DNA of 64,000 nt from Kitasatospora sp052076145 (lineage in GTDB: Bacteria; Actinomycetota; Actinomycetes; Streptomycetales; Streptomycetaceae): positions 7,006,001 through 7,070,000 of the forward strand of contig NZ_CP197246.1 in NCBI RefSeq assembly GCF_052076145.1, in the 5' to 3' direction. The translations under genes and the position numbers were made by a program. The notes beneath the pieces are model-generated. The model made no database searches. It worked only from the letters and a program-made list of their open reading frames with translations, and was not told where the DNA came from. Below, piece by piece: positions 26,310 to 33,937 of the stretch (the stretch's first letter is position 1; each line of letters begins with the position of its first letter).

Positions 26310-27292
26310 GTACGACGTCCCTGCGGGAGTTCGCCGCGCAACGCCGAGGCTACCTCCCGGTCCTCGCCACCACCGCGCTCTTCGCGCTCACCCTGGCGGC
26401 CGGCAACTACCGCTACTACGGCTTCCTCTCCGGCCAGGTCCTGGCCAACCTCTTCGTCGACAACGCCTACCTGCTGGTCATCGCGGTCGGCATGACCTTC
26501 GTGATCCTGACCGGCGGCATCGACCTCTCGGTCGGCGCGGTCGCGGCGCTCAGTACGATGCTCTGTGCCGACCTGGTCCAGCGGCAGGGCTGGCCACCGC
26601 TGTTGGTGATCCCGCTGGTCCTGGTCGTCGGCGGCCTGTTCGGCGCCGGGATGGGGTACGCCATCCACCACTTCGAAGTGCAGCCGTTCATCGCCACCTT
26701 GGCGGGCATGTTCTTCGCCCGGGGCCTCTGCTATCTGATCAGCACCGACTCCATCCCGATCTCCGACCACCTGTTCACCACCCTGGCGCAGAGCCATGTG
26801 ACGCTGCCCGGCGGGGTGTTCGTCTCGTGGTCGGTGGTGATCGCCGTGTCGGTGGTCGCGGCCGCGTTCCTCGTGCTGCACTACACCCGGTTCGGCAGAG
26901 CGGTGTACGCCGTCGGCGGCAACCCGCAGTCGGCGCTGCTCATGGGCGTGCCGGTCGGACGGACCGTCATCCGGGCCTACACCGTCAGCGGGCTCTGCTC
27001 CGCGCTCGGCGGCGTGCTCTTCACGCTGTACACGCTGTCGGGCTACAGCCTGCACCTGGTCGGCACCGAACTGGACGCCATCGCAGCCGTGGTGATCGGC
27101 GGGACGCTGCTCACCGGTGGCTCGGGATACGTCCTGGGCACGGTGCTGGGCGTCCTGGTGCTCGGCGTGATCCAGACCATCATCACCTTCGAGGGCACGC
27201 TCAGCTCCTGGTGGACGAAGATCGCGGTCGGCGCGCTGCTCTTCGTCTTCGTCCTGCTGCAGCGCATCATGACGGCCCGTCGCCGCTCCTGA
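26306..27292 (+). CDS. Sugar ABC transporter permease 2 (YjfF type)
   Basis: Second membrane subunit, 328 residues, forming a heterodimer with the preceding permease. It carries GMTFVILTGGIDLSVGAV, GGNPQSALLMGVPV and AVVIGGTLLTGG. The ATG at 26306 overlaps the previous stop by four bases and has GGAGG upstream. Two distinct permeases with one binding protein are characteristic of the YtfQRT-YjfF subgroup rather than of ribose or xylose importers. Confidence 0.93.
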   Translation: MSTTSLREFAAQRRGYLPVLATTALFALTLAAGNYRYYGFLSGQVLANLFVDNAYLLVIAVGMTFVILTGGIDLSVGAVAALSTMLCADLVQRQGWPPLLVIPLVLVVGGLFGAGMGYAIHHFEVQPFIATLAGMFFARGLCYLISTDSIPISDHLFTTLAQSHVTLPGGVFVSWSVVIAVSVVAAAFLVLHYTRFGRAVYAVGGNPQSALLMGVPVGRTVIRAYTVSGLCSALGGVLFTLYTLSGYSLHLVGTELDAIAAVVIGGTLLTGGSGYVLGTVLGVLVLGVIQTIITFEGTLSSWWTKIAVGALLFVFVLLQRIMTARRRS

Positions 27293-27372
27293 CGGACGGC
27301 GGCGGGCTCACCGGGGGAGCACACGGGGGACCAAGGCACCTTCCCTTCACCACCCACCAGCACGGGAGCCCC

Positions 27373-27975
27373 ATGCACCACCGCGTCAGAATCCGCCCGG
27401 CGCCGGCGGCCGCCGCCGCCCTGCTGACGACCGGCCTGGCCACCCTCACCGCCACCCCCGCAGCCGCCGCCGCGACCCTCGCGGCTCACTGGTCCCTGGA
27501 CGAGTCCGGTGGCAGCACGGCCACCGACGACTCGGGGAATACGACAACCGCTCGCGCACCGGCCCGAAGATCTTCTCGGGCGAGTGGGCCTCACAGGAGG
27601 GCAGGCCGACCTCCGACCTGGTCGGCCAGGAGGCGTACGCGCCGCTGCTGGCGAACGTCGACAGCGTCCAGTGGAGCACCAATCTGATCGCCTTCGACGC
27701 CTCCAGCAGCTACAACTCGCCCAGTGCGTACGTCCGGCAGATGCTCGCGGCCAACCACGGCGACCAGGTGCTGACCTCCTCGTACGCGGGCACCAGCACC
27801 GTCAAATCCGTGGTCACCAAGGACTCGAGCACCGGCAAGTACTACGTCACGGTGGTCAACCCCGGCGGCAACAAGCAGAACGTCACGGTCGACCTGACCG
27901 GCGCCGGCCCCCTCCCGTCCAGCGGCACGGCGGTCACCCTGGCCTCCACCTTGCCGTCGGACACCAACTCCATGC
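27373..27975 (+). pseudogene. Alpha-L-arabinofuranosidase (GH51-like) remnant
   Basis: Begins as a sound secreted-protein gene: ATG 27373, a signal peptide of about 35 residues, then AAHWSLDESGGS as at the start of a LamG-type domain. At about 27538 the sequence jumps, in another frame, to the C-terminal part of a GH51 enzyme: GPKIFSGEWASQEG (with the glutamate expected to be the nucleophile), VGQEAYAPLLANVDSVQW and the beta-sandwich VVNPGGNKQNVTVDL. Several hundred codons are deleted and the end is lost at about 27975. It was the last gene of the importer operon. Confidence 0.7.
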
Positions 27976-28143
27976 TGACGACCGCGGCAGCGCTCCCGTC
28001 ACCCACCAGGTGTGGGGGCGCTGCCGAACCGTTGGGTCGGCTGCTGTGGTCGGCGACGCCGATATCTGGATGCAACCGGAGTGCGCCCGCGCTCTCGGTA
28101 GGCTCACGAGAGTGATCCACGGACTCAGGACGGAGCGGAGAGC

Positions 28144-29223
28144 ATGAGCACCGCCGCAGGTCGACTGGGCGGGCCCGAGGAGGATACCGCCGCCGGGCCC
28201 CGTCAGCCGGTGATGGCCGACGTCGCGGCGCTGGCCGGCGTCTCGCACCAGACTGTCTCCCGGGTGCTCAACGATCACCCGAACGTGCGCTCGGCCACCC
28301 GCGACCGGGTGCTTTCGGCGATCCGGGAGCTGGGCTACCGCCCGAACTCGGCGGCCCGCGCGCTCGTCACCCGCAGGTCGAAGACGCTCGGCGTGGTGAG
28401 CTTCGACTCCACGCTGTTCGGCCCGTCCTCGATGCTCTACGGAATCGAGCGGGCCGCCCGCGCGGCGGGCTACTACATCAGTATCGTCTCGCCGCTCGCC
28501 CTCGACGCCCGGTCGGTGCAGGAGGCCGTCGACCGGCTGCGCGACCAGGGTGTCGAGGGCGTCGTGCTGATCGCGCCGCAGACCTCCGCGGCGGACCCGC
28601 TGGCCCACATCTCGGTGAGCGTGCCGGTCGTCCGCCTCGGCACGTCCGGCCAGGGCCGAGTCCCCACGGTGGCCGTGGACAACGTCGCGGGCGCCCGGAT
28701 GGCGACGCGGTTCCTGCTCGATCTCGGGCACCGCACGGTGCATCACATCTCGGGCCCGCCGAGATGGCTGGAGGCCCGGCACCGCGCCGAGAGCTGGTCC
28801 GCCACGCTCGCCGAAGCCGGCGTGGCCGCACCCCGCCCGCTTCCCGGCGACTGGAGCTCCCGTTCGGGGTACGAGGCCGGCCGGCGGCTGGCAGTGGACC
28901 GGGACGTCACCGCGGTGTTCTGCGCGAACGACCACATGGCGCTCGGCCTGCTCTGGGCGCTGCACGAGGCAGGCCGCCGGGTGCCCGAGGACATCAGCGT
29001 GGTCGGCTTCGACGACATTCCGGAGGCGTCCTACCTGGTGCCGCCCCTGACCACGGTCAGCCAGGACTTCGGCGGGCTCGGCCGACGTGGGCTCGAACTC
29101 CTCGTCGCGCAGCTGGACGACGCCCCGGTCGACCGCTCGGGCGCCCCCAGCAGCGTCCTGGTGGCCCCGGAGCTGGTGGTCCGCCTGAGCACGGCGGCCG
29201 CACCCGGACGCGGCCAGGCGTAG
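28144..29223 (+). CDS. LacI family transcriptional regulator (copy 3)
   Basis: Repressor of 359 residues. The helix-turn-helix AGVSHQTVSRVLNDHPNV shares its recognition helix with copies 1 and 2, while the sensor domain is clearly diverged (ISIVSPLALDARS, DISVVGFDDIPEA). ATG 28144 has GGAGAG upstream. It should recognise the same TGTTA-n4-TAACA sites. No operator is visible in its own promoter. Its position next to the importer operon makes it the best candidate for the importer repressor, though three paralogues could compete. Confidence 0.9.
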   Translation: MSTAAGRLGGPEEDTAAGPRQPVMADVAALAGVSHQTVSRVLNDHPNVRSATRDRVLSAIRELGYRPNSAARALVTRRSKTLGVVSFDSTLFGPSSMLYGIERAARAAGYYISIVSPLALDARSVQEAVDRLRDQGVEGVVLIAPQTSAADPLAHISVSVPVVRLGTSGQGRVPTVAVDNVAGARMATRFLLDLGHRTVHHISGPPRWLEARHRAESWSATLAEAGVAAPRPLPGDWSSRSGYEAGRRLAVDRDVTAVFCANDHMALGLLWALHEAGRRVPEDISVVGFDDIPEASYLVPPLTTVSQDFGGLGRRGLELLVAQLDDAPVDRSGAPSSVLVAPELVVRLSTAAAPGRGQA

Positions 29224-29231
29224 TCCAGGCC

Positions 29232-29650
29232 TCAGGAACCGCTCTTGCGCTTGTTCCAGACGTCGAAGCCGACGGCGGCGAGGAGCACCAGGCCCTTGAT
29301 GACCTGTGGGTAGTCGGTGCCGATGCCGACCAGGGACATGCCGTTGTCGAGGACGCCGAGGACCAGGCCGCCGATGATGGCGCCGCCGATGAAGGCGGCG
29401 GCGATGGCTTCCAGTTCGAAGTTGATGCCGGCCTGGGGGTGCCGGCGTTGAGCCGGGCGGCGAAGACCAGGCCGGCCAGTGTGGCGAGGACGCCCATGTT
29501 GACGAAAGCCAGGAAGACCGCCCGCCGGCTCTTCACGCCGGAGAGCCTGGTGGCTGCTTCGTTGCCACCGATGGCATAGGTGTGCCGGCCGATGATCGAG
29601 TTGCGCATGAGGTAGCCGAAGCCGAACAGCAGGGCGCCCAGGACTGCGGG
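29232..29650 (-). pseudogene. Damaged copy of an MmsB/XylH-type permease
   Basis: Encodes GFGYLMRNSIIGRHTYAIGG through VFAARLNAGTP, then after a one-base slip in a C-run near 29445 continues in another frame as AGINFELEAIAAAFIGG and VIKGLVLLAAVGFDVWNKRK. A 12-codon stretch (SATGGVGTVLGA in the intact copy) is missing. It is nearly identical to the gene at 2-670 but in opposite orientation. Its 5' end abuts an IS30 transposase remnant at about 29650. Confidence 0.85.
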
Positions 29651-29654
29651 ATCG

Positions 29655-29875
29655 AGGCCCGGTAGTCGAGTTGCCCGCACCGAGTGGCCGCGTTGCGTCG
29701 CAGCTCACGGGAGATCGTCGACGGAGAACGCCCCAGCCTGCGGGCGATCTCCCTCACGCCGGTGTCCTGGGCCCTCAACAGGGAGACAGGACGAGGCCGC
29801 CACCATTCGGGTTCTCCACGTGCACGGCGGGCTCGGCCTTGCACCGAGCCCGCCGCTCCAACTCCACCCGTTCCT
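29655..29875 (-). mobile_element. IS30-family transposase N-terminal remnant
   Basis: Leftward codons for SLLRAQDTGVREIARRLG, then SPSTISRELRRNAATR, the N-terminal helix-turn-helix of IS30 transposases. The start codon region and the whole DDE domain are missing. Its reading frame runs into the permease remnant. Confidence 0.7.
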
Positions 29876-30049
29876 GAGCGCTCACTGTGACGCTCACCCG
29901 GTTCGGCGTACGTCGTTGCCCGCGAACGGCAGGAACACCGGAGCCGGCCCTCTGTCACGCCACCGGCTAGCGCTGCAGTGTCAGCACGCCCGGCCGGTAC
30001 GGCAGGAGGCCGTAGTCCATCCCTTGATCTTCGCAGGGAATCCCGGTGA

Positions 30050-30397
30050 ACGACGAACCGAAGCTGCCCGGGACGTCGAGTTGGGCGGGCAGCGGACCGG
30101 CGCGGCGAGAAGGTGGTGGTCTACCACGCCTCCGCCAACCGGGACGAGACCGTCTTCGCGGAGCCCGACCGCTTCGACATCACCCGGACCCCGAACGACC
30201 ACGTCAGCTTCGGCTACGGCCCGCACTTCTGCCTCGGGGCCCAGCTGGCGCGGCTCCAGATGACGGCGATGCTCCGGCACGTCCTCGCCGAACTGCCCGG
30301 CCTGGAACTGGCCCAAGAGGCTGCGCCCGTACGGCTGGTGTCGAACTTCCAGAACGGCCTGAAGCACCTTCAGGTGGTCTGGCGGCCGGACTCCTGA
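30050..30397 (+). pseudogene. Cytochrome P450 C-terminal remnant
   Basis: The last 110 codons of a P450: TEAARDVELGGQRTG, a frame change near 30100, then GEKVVVYHASANRDETVF, the heme-binding loop FGYGPHFCLGAQLAR with its cysteine ligand, and the normal end VVWRPDS. The oxygen-binding I-helix and everything before it are absent. The terminal 28 bases overlap the converging acetyltransferase gene. Confidence 0.8.
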
Positions 30398-30861
30398 CCC
30401 ACGCGGGCCCAGCGAAGGGTCATGTCGGGCAGGTTCTCCATGTTGCGGTCGCCGTCGTTGGTGTCGAGGACGGTGAAGCCGTGGTGCTCGTAGAACGCGC
30501 GGGCTCCGGTGTTCTGTTGGAACACCATCAGGGACACCTCGCCGGAGCTGTGCCGCTTGACCTCGTCGAGGAGCAGGGTGCCGACGCCCTGGCGGCGGGC
30601 ATCCGGGCGCAGGTAGAGGTGTTCGAGCACGTCGCCCTCAAGAGCGGCGTAGCCGAGGAGTTCGGAGTCGTGCACGGCGACCCAGGCGCGGGCCTCCTTG
30701 AGCAGGACGTCCTCGACCCATCGGCTCACCTGCTCGTGACTGCGCTTCTGCGGGGGCAGGTACGGCATCGTGGCCGCCCGGGAGGCCATGTGGATGCGCG
30801 CTATCTCTGCGGCGTCCGACGCCTCCGCGTGCCGGATGCTCGTGCTGTTCTCGTTGGTCAC
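30370..30861 (-). CDS. GNAT family N-acetyltransferase
   Basis: Acetyl-CoA-dependent acetyltransferase of 163 residues, close to the minimal GNAT length. It has the strand VLEHLYLRPDARRQGVG (acetyl-CoA loop RRQGVG) and VSLMVFQQNTGARAFYEHHGF, the standard motif A and B pattern. ATG 30861 is chosen as the first start of the frame. The 3' end overlaps the P450 remnant, suggesting that the remnant was brought up against it. Substrate unknown. Confidence 0.85.
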   Translation of the reverse strand: MTNENSTSIRHAEASDAAEIARIHMASRAATMPYLPPQKRSHEQVSRWVEDVLLKEARAWVAVHDSELLGYAALEGDVLEHLYLRPDARRQGVGTLLLDEVKRHSSGEVSLMVFQQNTGARAFYEHHGFTVLDTNDGDRNMENLPDMTLRWARVGQESGRQTT

Positions 30862-30878
30862 GCCAGGACACTACAAGA

Positions 30879-32138
30879 TCACTGGTGGGCCTGGCCGGTG
30901 GTGGCGGCCGCGAGGGCGGCCCAGAGCACCTGCGGGTGGCGGATGTCGCTGTGGGCACCGGAGAAGAGGGACTGGTCGGCGGCGATCACCGCGTCGCTGT
31001 GCAGGCGGTAGAACCCGCCGAGGTGGAAGTCGTAGGCGGTGCCCGCCTCCTGGAGATCCAGCTGCTGGGCGTCGGCCTGCTGGAAGCCGTCGTGGCCCAT
31101 GCCGCCCCAGCGGTAGGTCAGGTCGGTGGCGCTCTCCGAGTCGCTGTGGCTCAGCATCGAGGCCGCCGGGTACCACCAGCCCACCGCGCGGTCGGCCGCC
31201 GAGAAGGTGGACAGCAGCGGCCCCGCGACCAGCCCGCCCGCACCGGCCAGGAAGCCGCTGCGGGAGGCGTCGACCGGCAGCGCCGCAGCGAAGCTGAAGT
31301 GCGAGAACGCGCCCTGGATCAGCAGCAGCGAGCCGACCGGCGAGGGCCCGCCCGCCGGGAGGCCGGTGAGCGCGAACGAGACCAGCCGGGCGCCGAAGCT
31401 GTGGCCCAGCAGGTGCACCCGCACGCCCAGGGTGCCGATCTTCCCGACCAGCGGCCCGAGGCCGTCCCGGCCCACCACCCCGGCGCGGTTCTTCATCTCG
31501 AAGTAGCTCGCCGTGCGCAGCGCCTCGCGAGCGCCGTGCCAGAGCGTGGTGAACGGGTTCGGCAGGCCCTCCGCGTCCGACCGGGTCTTCGACAGGCCCG
31601 AGAGGGTGCCGAAGACCTGGGCGGTCGGCCCGGTCAGCACCGCCTGCTCACCGGAGTCCTCGGCCGCCAGCGCCGGAGCGGTCACCAGCGAGGCGATCAG
31701 GGCGTGCGCCTTCTGGAGACTCGCCGCGTCCTGCGGCTGCTGGTCCAGCAGGGCGGTGACCTGCTGGAGGCTCGCCTGCTGGGCGGGCGCGAAGGCCGGG
31801 GCGAGGGCGGCCGCCAGCTGCGCGCCGGTCGAGGGCACGGCCGGGCCCGCCGGGGCGTCCTCGGGGAAGAGCAGGGACGGCCAGAGCACCCCCACCACGC
31901 CGACGGTGCCGTTCAGGCCGGGTGCGAACTCGGTGATCTGCCGGGAGAGTTCGGTGAACATGTCCCGGTGGAGCTGCTCGGCATCGCCCGTGGAGGTCTT
32001 CCAGCCGTGCGAGAGCACGAAGAGTTCGCGCACCCCGGAGGTGGGGAGCGCGGCGAGCAGCCCGCCGTCGTCCAGCAGGGCGCCGTCGGCACCGAAGGTG
32101 ACCAGCCAGTACGGGAGTCCGGCGATCGGGTCTGCCAT
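30879..32138 (-). CDS. Alpha/beta-hydrolase-like protein paired with a subtilisin
   Basis: Cytoplasmic protein of 419 residues with no signal peptide. The nucleophile-elbow motif VHLLGHSFGARLV (GxSxG) lies at about residue 235, and an N-terminal LFVLSHGWKTS resembles the oxyanion strand of alpha/beta hydrolases. Possible partners for the triad are D in SHSDSES and H in GMGHDGF. The middle is Ala/Gln-rich and probably helical. ATG 32138 is preferred to GTG 32147. It follows the subtilisin gene by 53 bases on the same strand. The substrate is unknown. Confidence 0.6.
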   Translation of the reverse strand: MADPIAGLPYWLVTFGADGALLDDGGLLAALPTSGVRELFVLSHGWKTSTGDAEQLHRDMFTELSRQITEFAPGLNGTVGVVGVLWPSLLFPEDAPAGPAVPSTGAQLAAALAPAFAPAQQASLQQVTALLDQQPQDAASLQKAHALIASLVTAPALAAEDSGEQAVLTGPTAQVFGTLSGLSKTRSDAEGLPNPFTTLWHGAREALRTASYFEMKNRAGVVGRDGLGPLVGKIGTLGVRVHLLGHSFGARLVSFALTGLPAGGPSPVGSLLLIQGAFSHFSFAAALPVDASRSGFLAGAGGLVAGPLLSTFSAADRAVGWWYPAASMLSHSDSESATDLTYRWGGMGHDGFQQADAQQLDLQEAGTAYDFHLGGFYRLHSDAVIAADQSLFSGAHSDIRHPQVLWAALAAATTGQAHQ

Positions 32139-32191
32139 GGAGATCACTTCCCGGTGAGGGCGCGGGCGGGTTCGGACGTTCTCGGACGGAC

Positions 32192-33739
32192 TCAGACGCT
32201 CGACATGACGCGCATCAGGTCGAGCAGGCCGTGCCCCTCCAGATAGCGGTCGCGGCCGAGCGAGGTGGCGTTGGCGCAGAAGAGCTGTTTCACCTCCCCG
32301 GGCCGTCCCATGTACTCCGGGCGGGCGGAGAGGAAGGCCGCGACGGCGCCCGAGACGTGCGGCGCCGCCATCGAGGTGCCGCTCTCCTCGACGTACGCCG
32401 CGAGACCTGCCGGGGCGGGGCCTGCTGGATCACTCACGGGCGGGAGGAGCGAGGCGAGTTGGGCGCGGAGTGCACCCGAGGCGCAGGAGGTGATGTGCTC
32501 GCCGGGCGCCAGCAGGTCCGGTTTGAGGCGCCCGTCCAGCGTCGGGCCCTTGGACGAGCTGTAGGTGACGCCGAACTCGTGCGGCCGGTCGCGGTGGGTG
32601 GAGCCGACGGTGATCGCGGACTCGGCGTTGCCCGGGTCGGTGATGGTGGCCAGCACCGCGCGGGCGTCCGAACTGCCCTCGCCCGGGAGGGACTCGCCGC
32701 CGAAGCCGCCGTTGCCTGCGCTCACCACGACCACCACGCCGCTCGCCACCAGCAGGTTCACCTCGCGGCACAGCGGGCTCAGCCCGCAGGCGTAGTCACG
32801 CGGATCCCACGGGCAGCCGAAGCTCAGGTTCACGCCGTGCACCAGCAGCATCCGCCCGCCAGTGTTGAGCGTCTCCCGGACGTAGTAGAGCGCCTCGATC
32901 ACCGCGCTGGACGAGGTCACCAACTCGCCGTCGCGCTCGGCCAGCACCTTCAGGCTCACCAGCTGCGCCTGCGGTGCCATCCCGGCCAGCGAGCGCCCGG
33001 TGCCGAGCCGCCGGGCCACCCAGCTCGGCAGGCCGTCCGCGACCGTCTCGACGCTGCCGATCACCGGGTCGTACTTCTCGGGCAGCGCGCCGGCGATGAT
33101 GCCCGCGACGTGCGTGCCGTGACCGGCCTCGTCGGTGAGCGGCGAATCGGGTGACGGGGTGCCCGGCGCGGACGCGGGCGGCACGAGCGCCGTGAAGTCG
33201 CGGTGCAGCCGGGCCACCCGCCCGGTCAGCGTGCCGGCCTCGAAGTGCGGGTGCCCGGCGTCGATCCCGCTGTCCAGCACGCCCCAGACCACCCCCTCGC
33301 CGCCCGCTGCATAGGCCCGACGGACGGCGTCCGCCTTGATCGTGGAGACCGAGCGGTCGATGTGGGCCCGCAGCGTGTAGTCGGGCCAGATCCGGAAGAC
33401 GGTGTGCGGGCCGTGGCCGTCCGGGCCCCGGTCGGCAGCCAGCAGCCGCTGGATCTCGTCCGGGCGCAGCACGCAGCGGACGTAGCTGTCGGCGAGCGGC
33501 TGCGGCGGGGGCGGCGGGTCGGCGGTGGAGTCGAGGGCGGCGTGGTAGCCGGCCAGGAAGTCCTGCCGGGTCTGCTCGGTCGAGGGGTCACGGGCGAGGT
33601 CCATCTCGACCAGCACCGGGCTGCGGCTGTCCGGCAGCACCCGGACGACCTTGTCCCGCACCTCCGGCGGCACGCCGGGGTGGAGCGCGGGGCTGACCGC
33701 GCAGAAGCCGCCCGGGTGGGGGTGGTCGGCCGTCGTCAT
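32192..33739 (-). CDS. Intracellular S8 (subtilisin-like) serine protease
   Basis: Protein of 515 residues with the complete catalytic triad: D in VLDSGIDAGHP, H in GHGTHVAGI and S in ESGTSMAAPHVSG, plus the oxyanion-region asparagine in SAGNGG. There is no signal peptide and no obvious prodomain. The first 130 residues are a distinct N-terminal region (SPVLVEMDLARDPS) I cannot name. ATG 33739 replaces longer in-frame starts that extend into the hairpin repeat upstream. It probably forms an operon with the hydrolase-like gene at 30879. Its target is unknown. Confidence 0.85.
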   Translation of the reverse strand: MTTADHPHPGGFCAVSPALHPGVPPEVRDKVVRVLPDSRSPVLVEMDLARDPSTEQTRQDFLAGYHAALDSTADPPPPPQPLADSYVRCVLRPDEIQRLLAADRGPDGHGPHTVFRIWPDYTLRAHIDRSVSTIKADAVRRAYAAGGEGVVWGVLDSGIDAGHPHFEAGTLTGRVARLHRDFTALVPPASAPGTPSPDSPLTDEAGHGTHVAGIIAGALPEKYDPVIGSVETVADGLPSWVARRLGTGRSLAGMAPQAQLVSLKVLAERDGELVTSSSAVIEALYYVRETLNTGGRMLLVHGVNLSFGCPWDPRDYACGLSPLCREVNLLVASGVVVVVSAGNGGFGGESLPGEGSSDARAVLATITDPGNAESAITVGSTHRDRPHEFGVTYSSSKGPTLDGRLKPDLLAPGEHITSCASGALRAQLASLLPPVSDPAGPAPAGLAAYVEESGTSMAAPHVSGAVAAFLSARPEYMGRPGEVKQLFCANATSLGRDRYLEGHGLLDLMRVMSSV

Positions 33740-33830
33740 GGCGCGTCCCTGGGTGGAGAGCTGGGCCTTCCTCTCCACCATGCGCTCGGGCCCGCCGGGC
33801 AGCGACCCAGGGCGCACGCAACTGGCCAGC

Positions 33831-33929
33831 CCCCAGGGGCGCGGGGAACTGCGCGAAACGGGAGAGACGGAGCCGTAGCCTTCCGTGCTCGCGCACGCAG
33901 TTGATCAGTCGGGCCCCGCGCCCCTGGGG
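33831..33929. repeat. GC-rich hairpin element, copy A
   Basis: Perfect 16-base arms (33831-33846 and 33914-33929) begin with ccccaggggcgcgggg and enclose a core containing aactgcgcgaaacggg and gcgcacgcagttgat. The same element recurs at 50477 and 59891, each time at a gene end. Confidence 0.75.
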
Positions 33930-33937
33930 GCAAGGCC

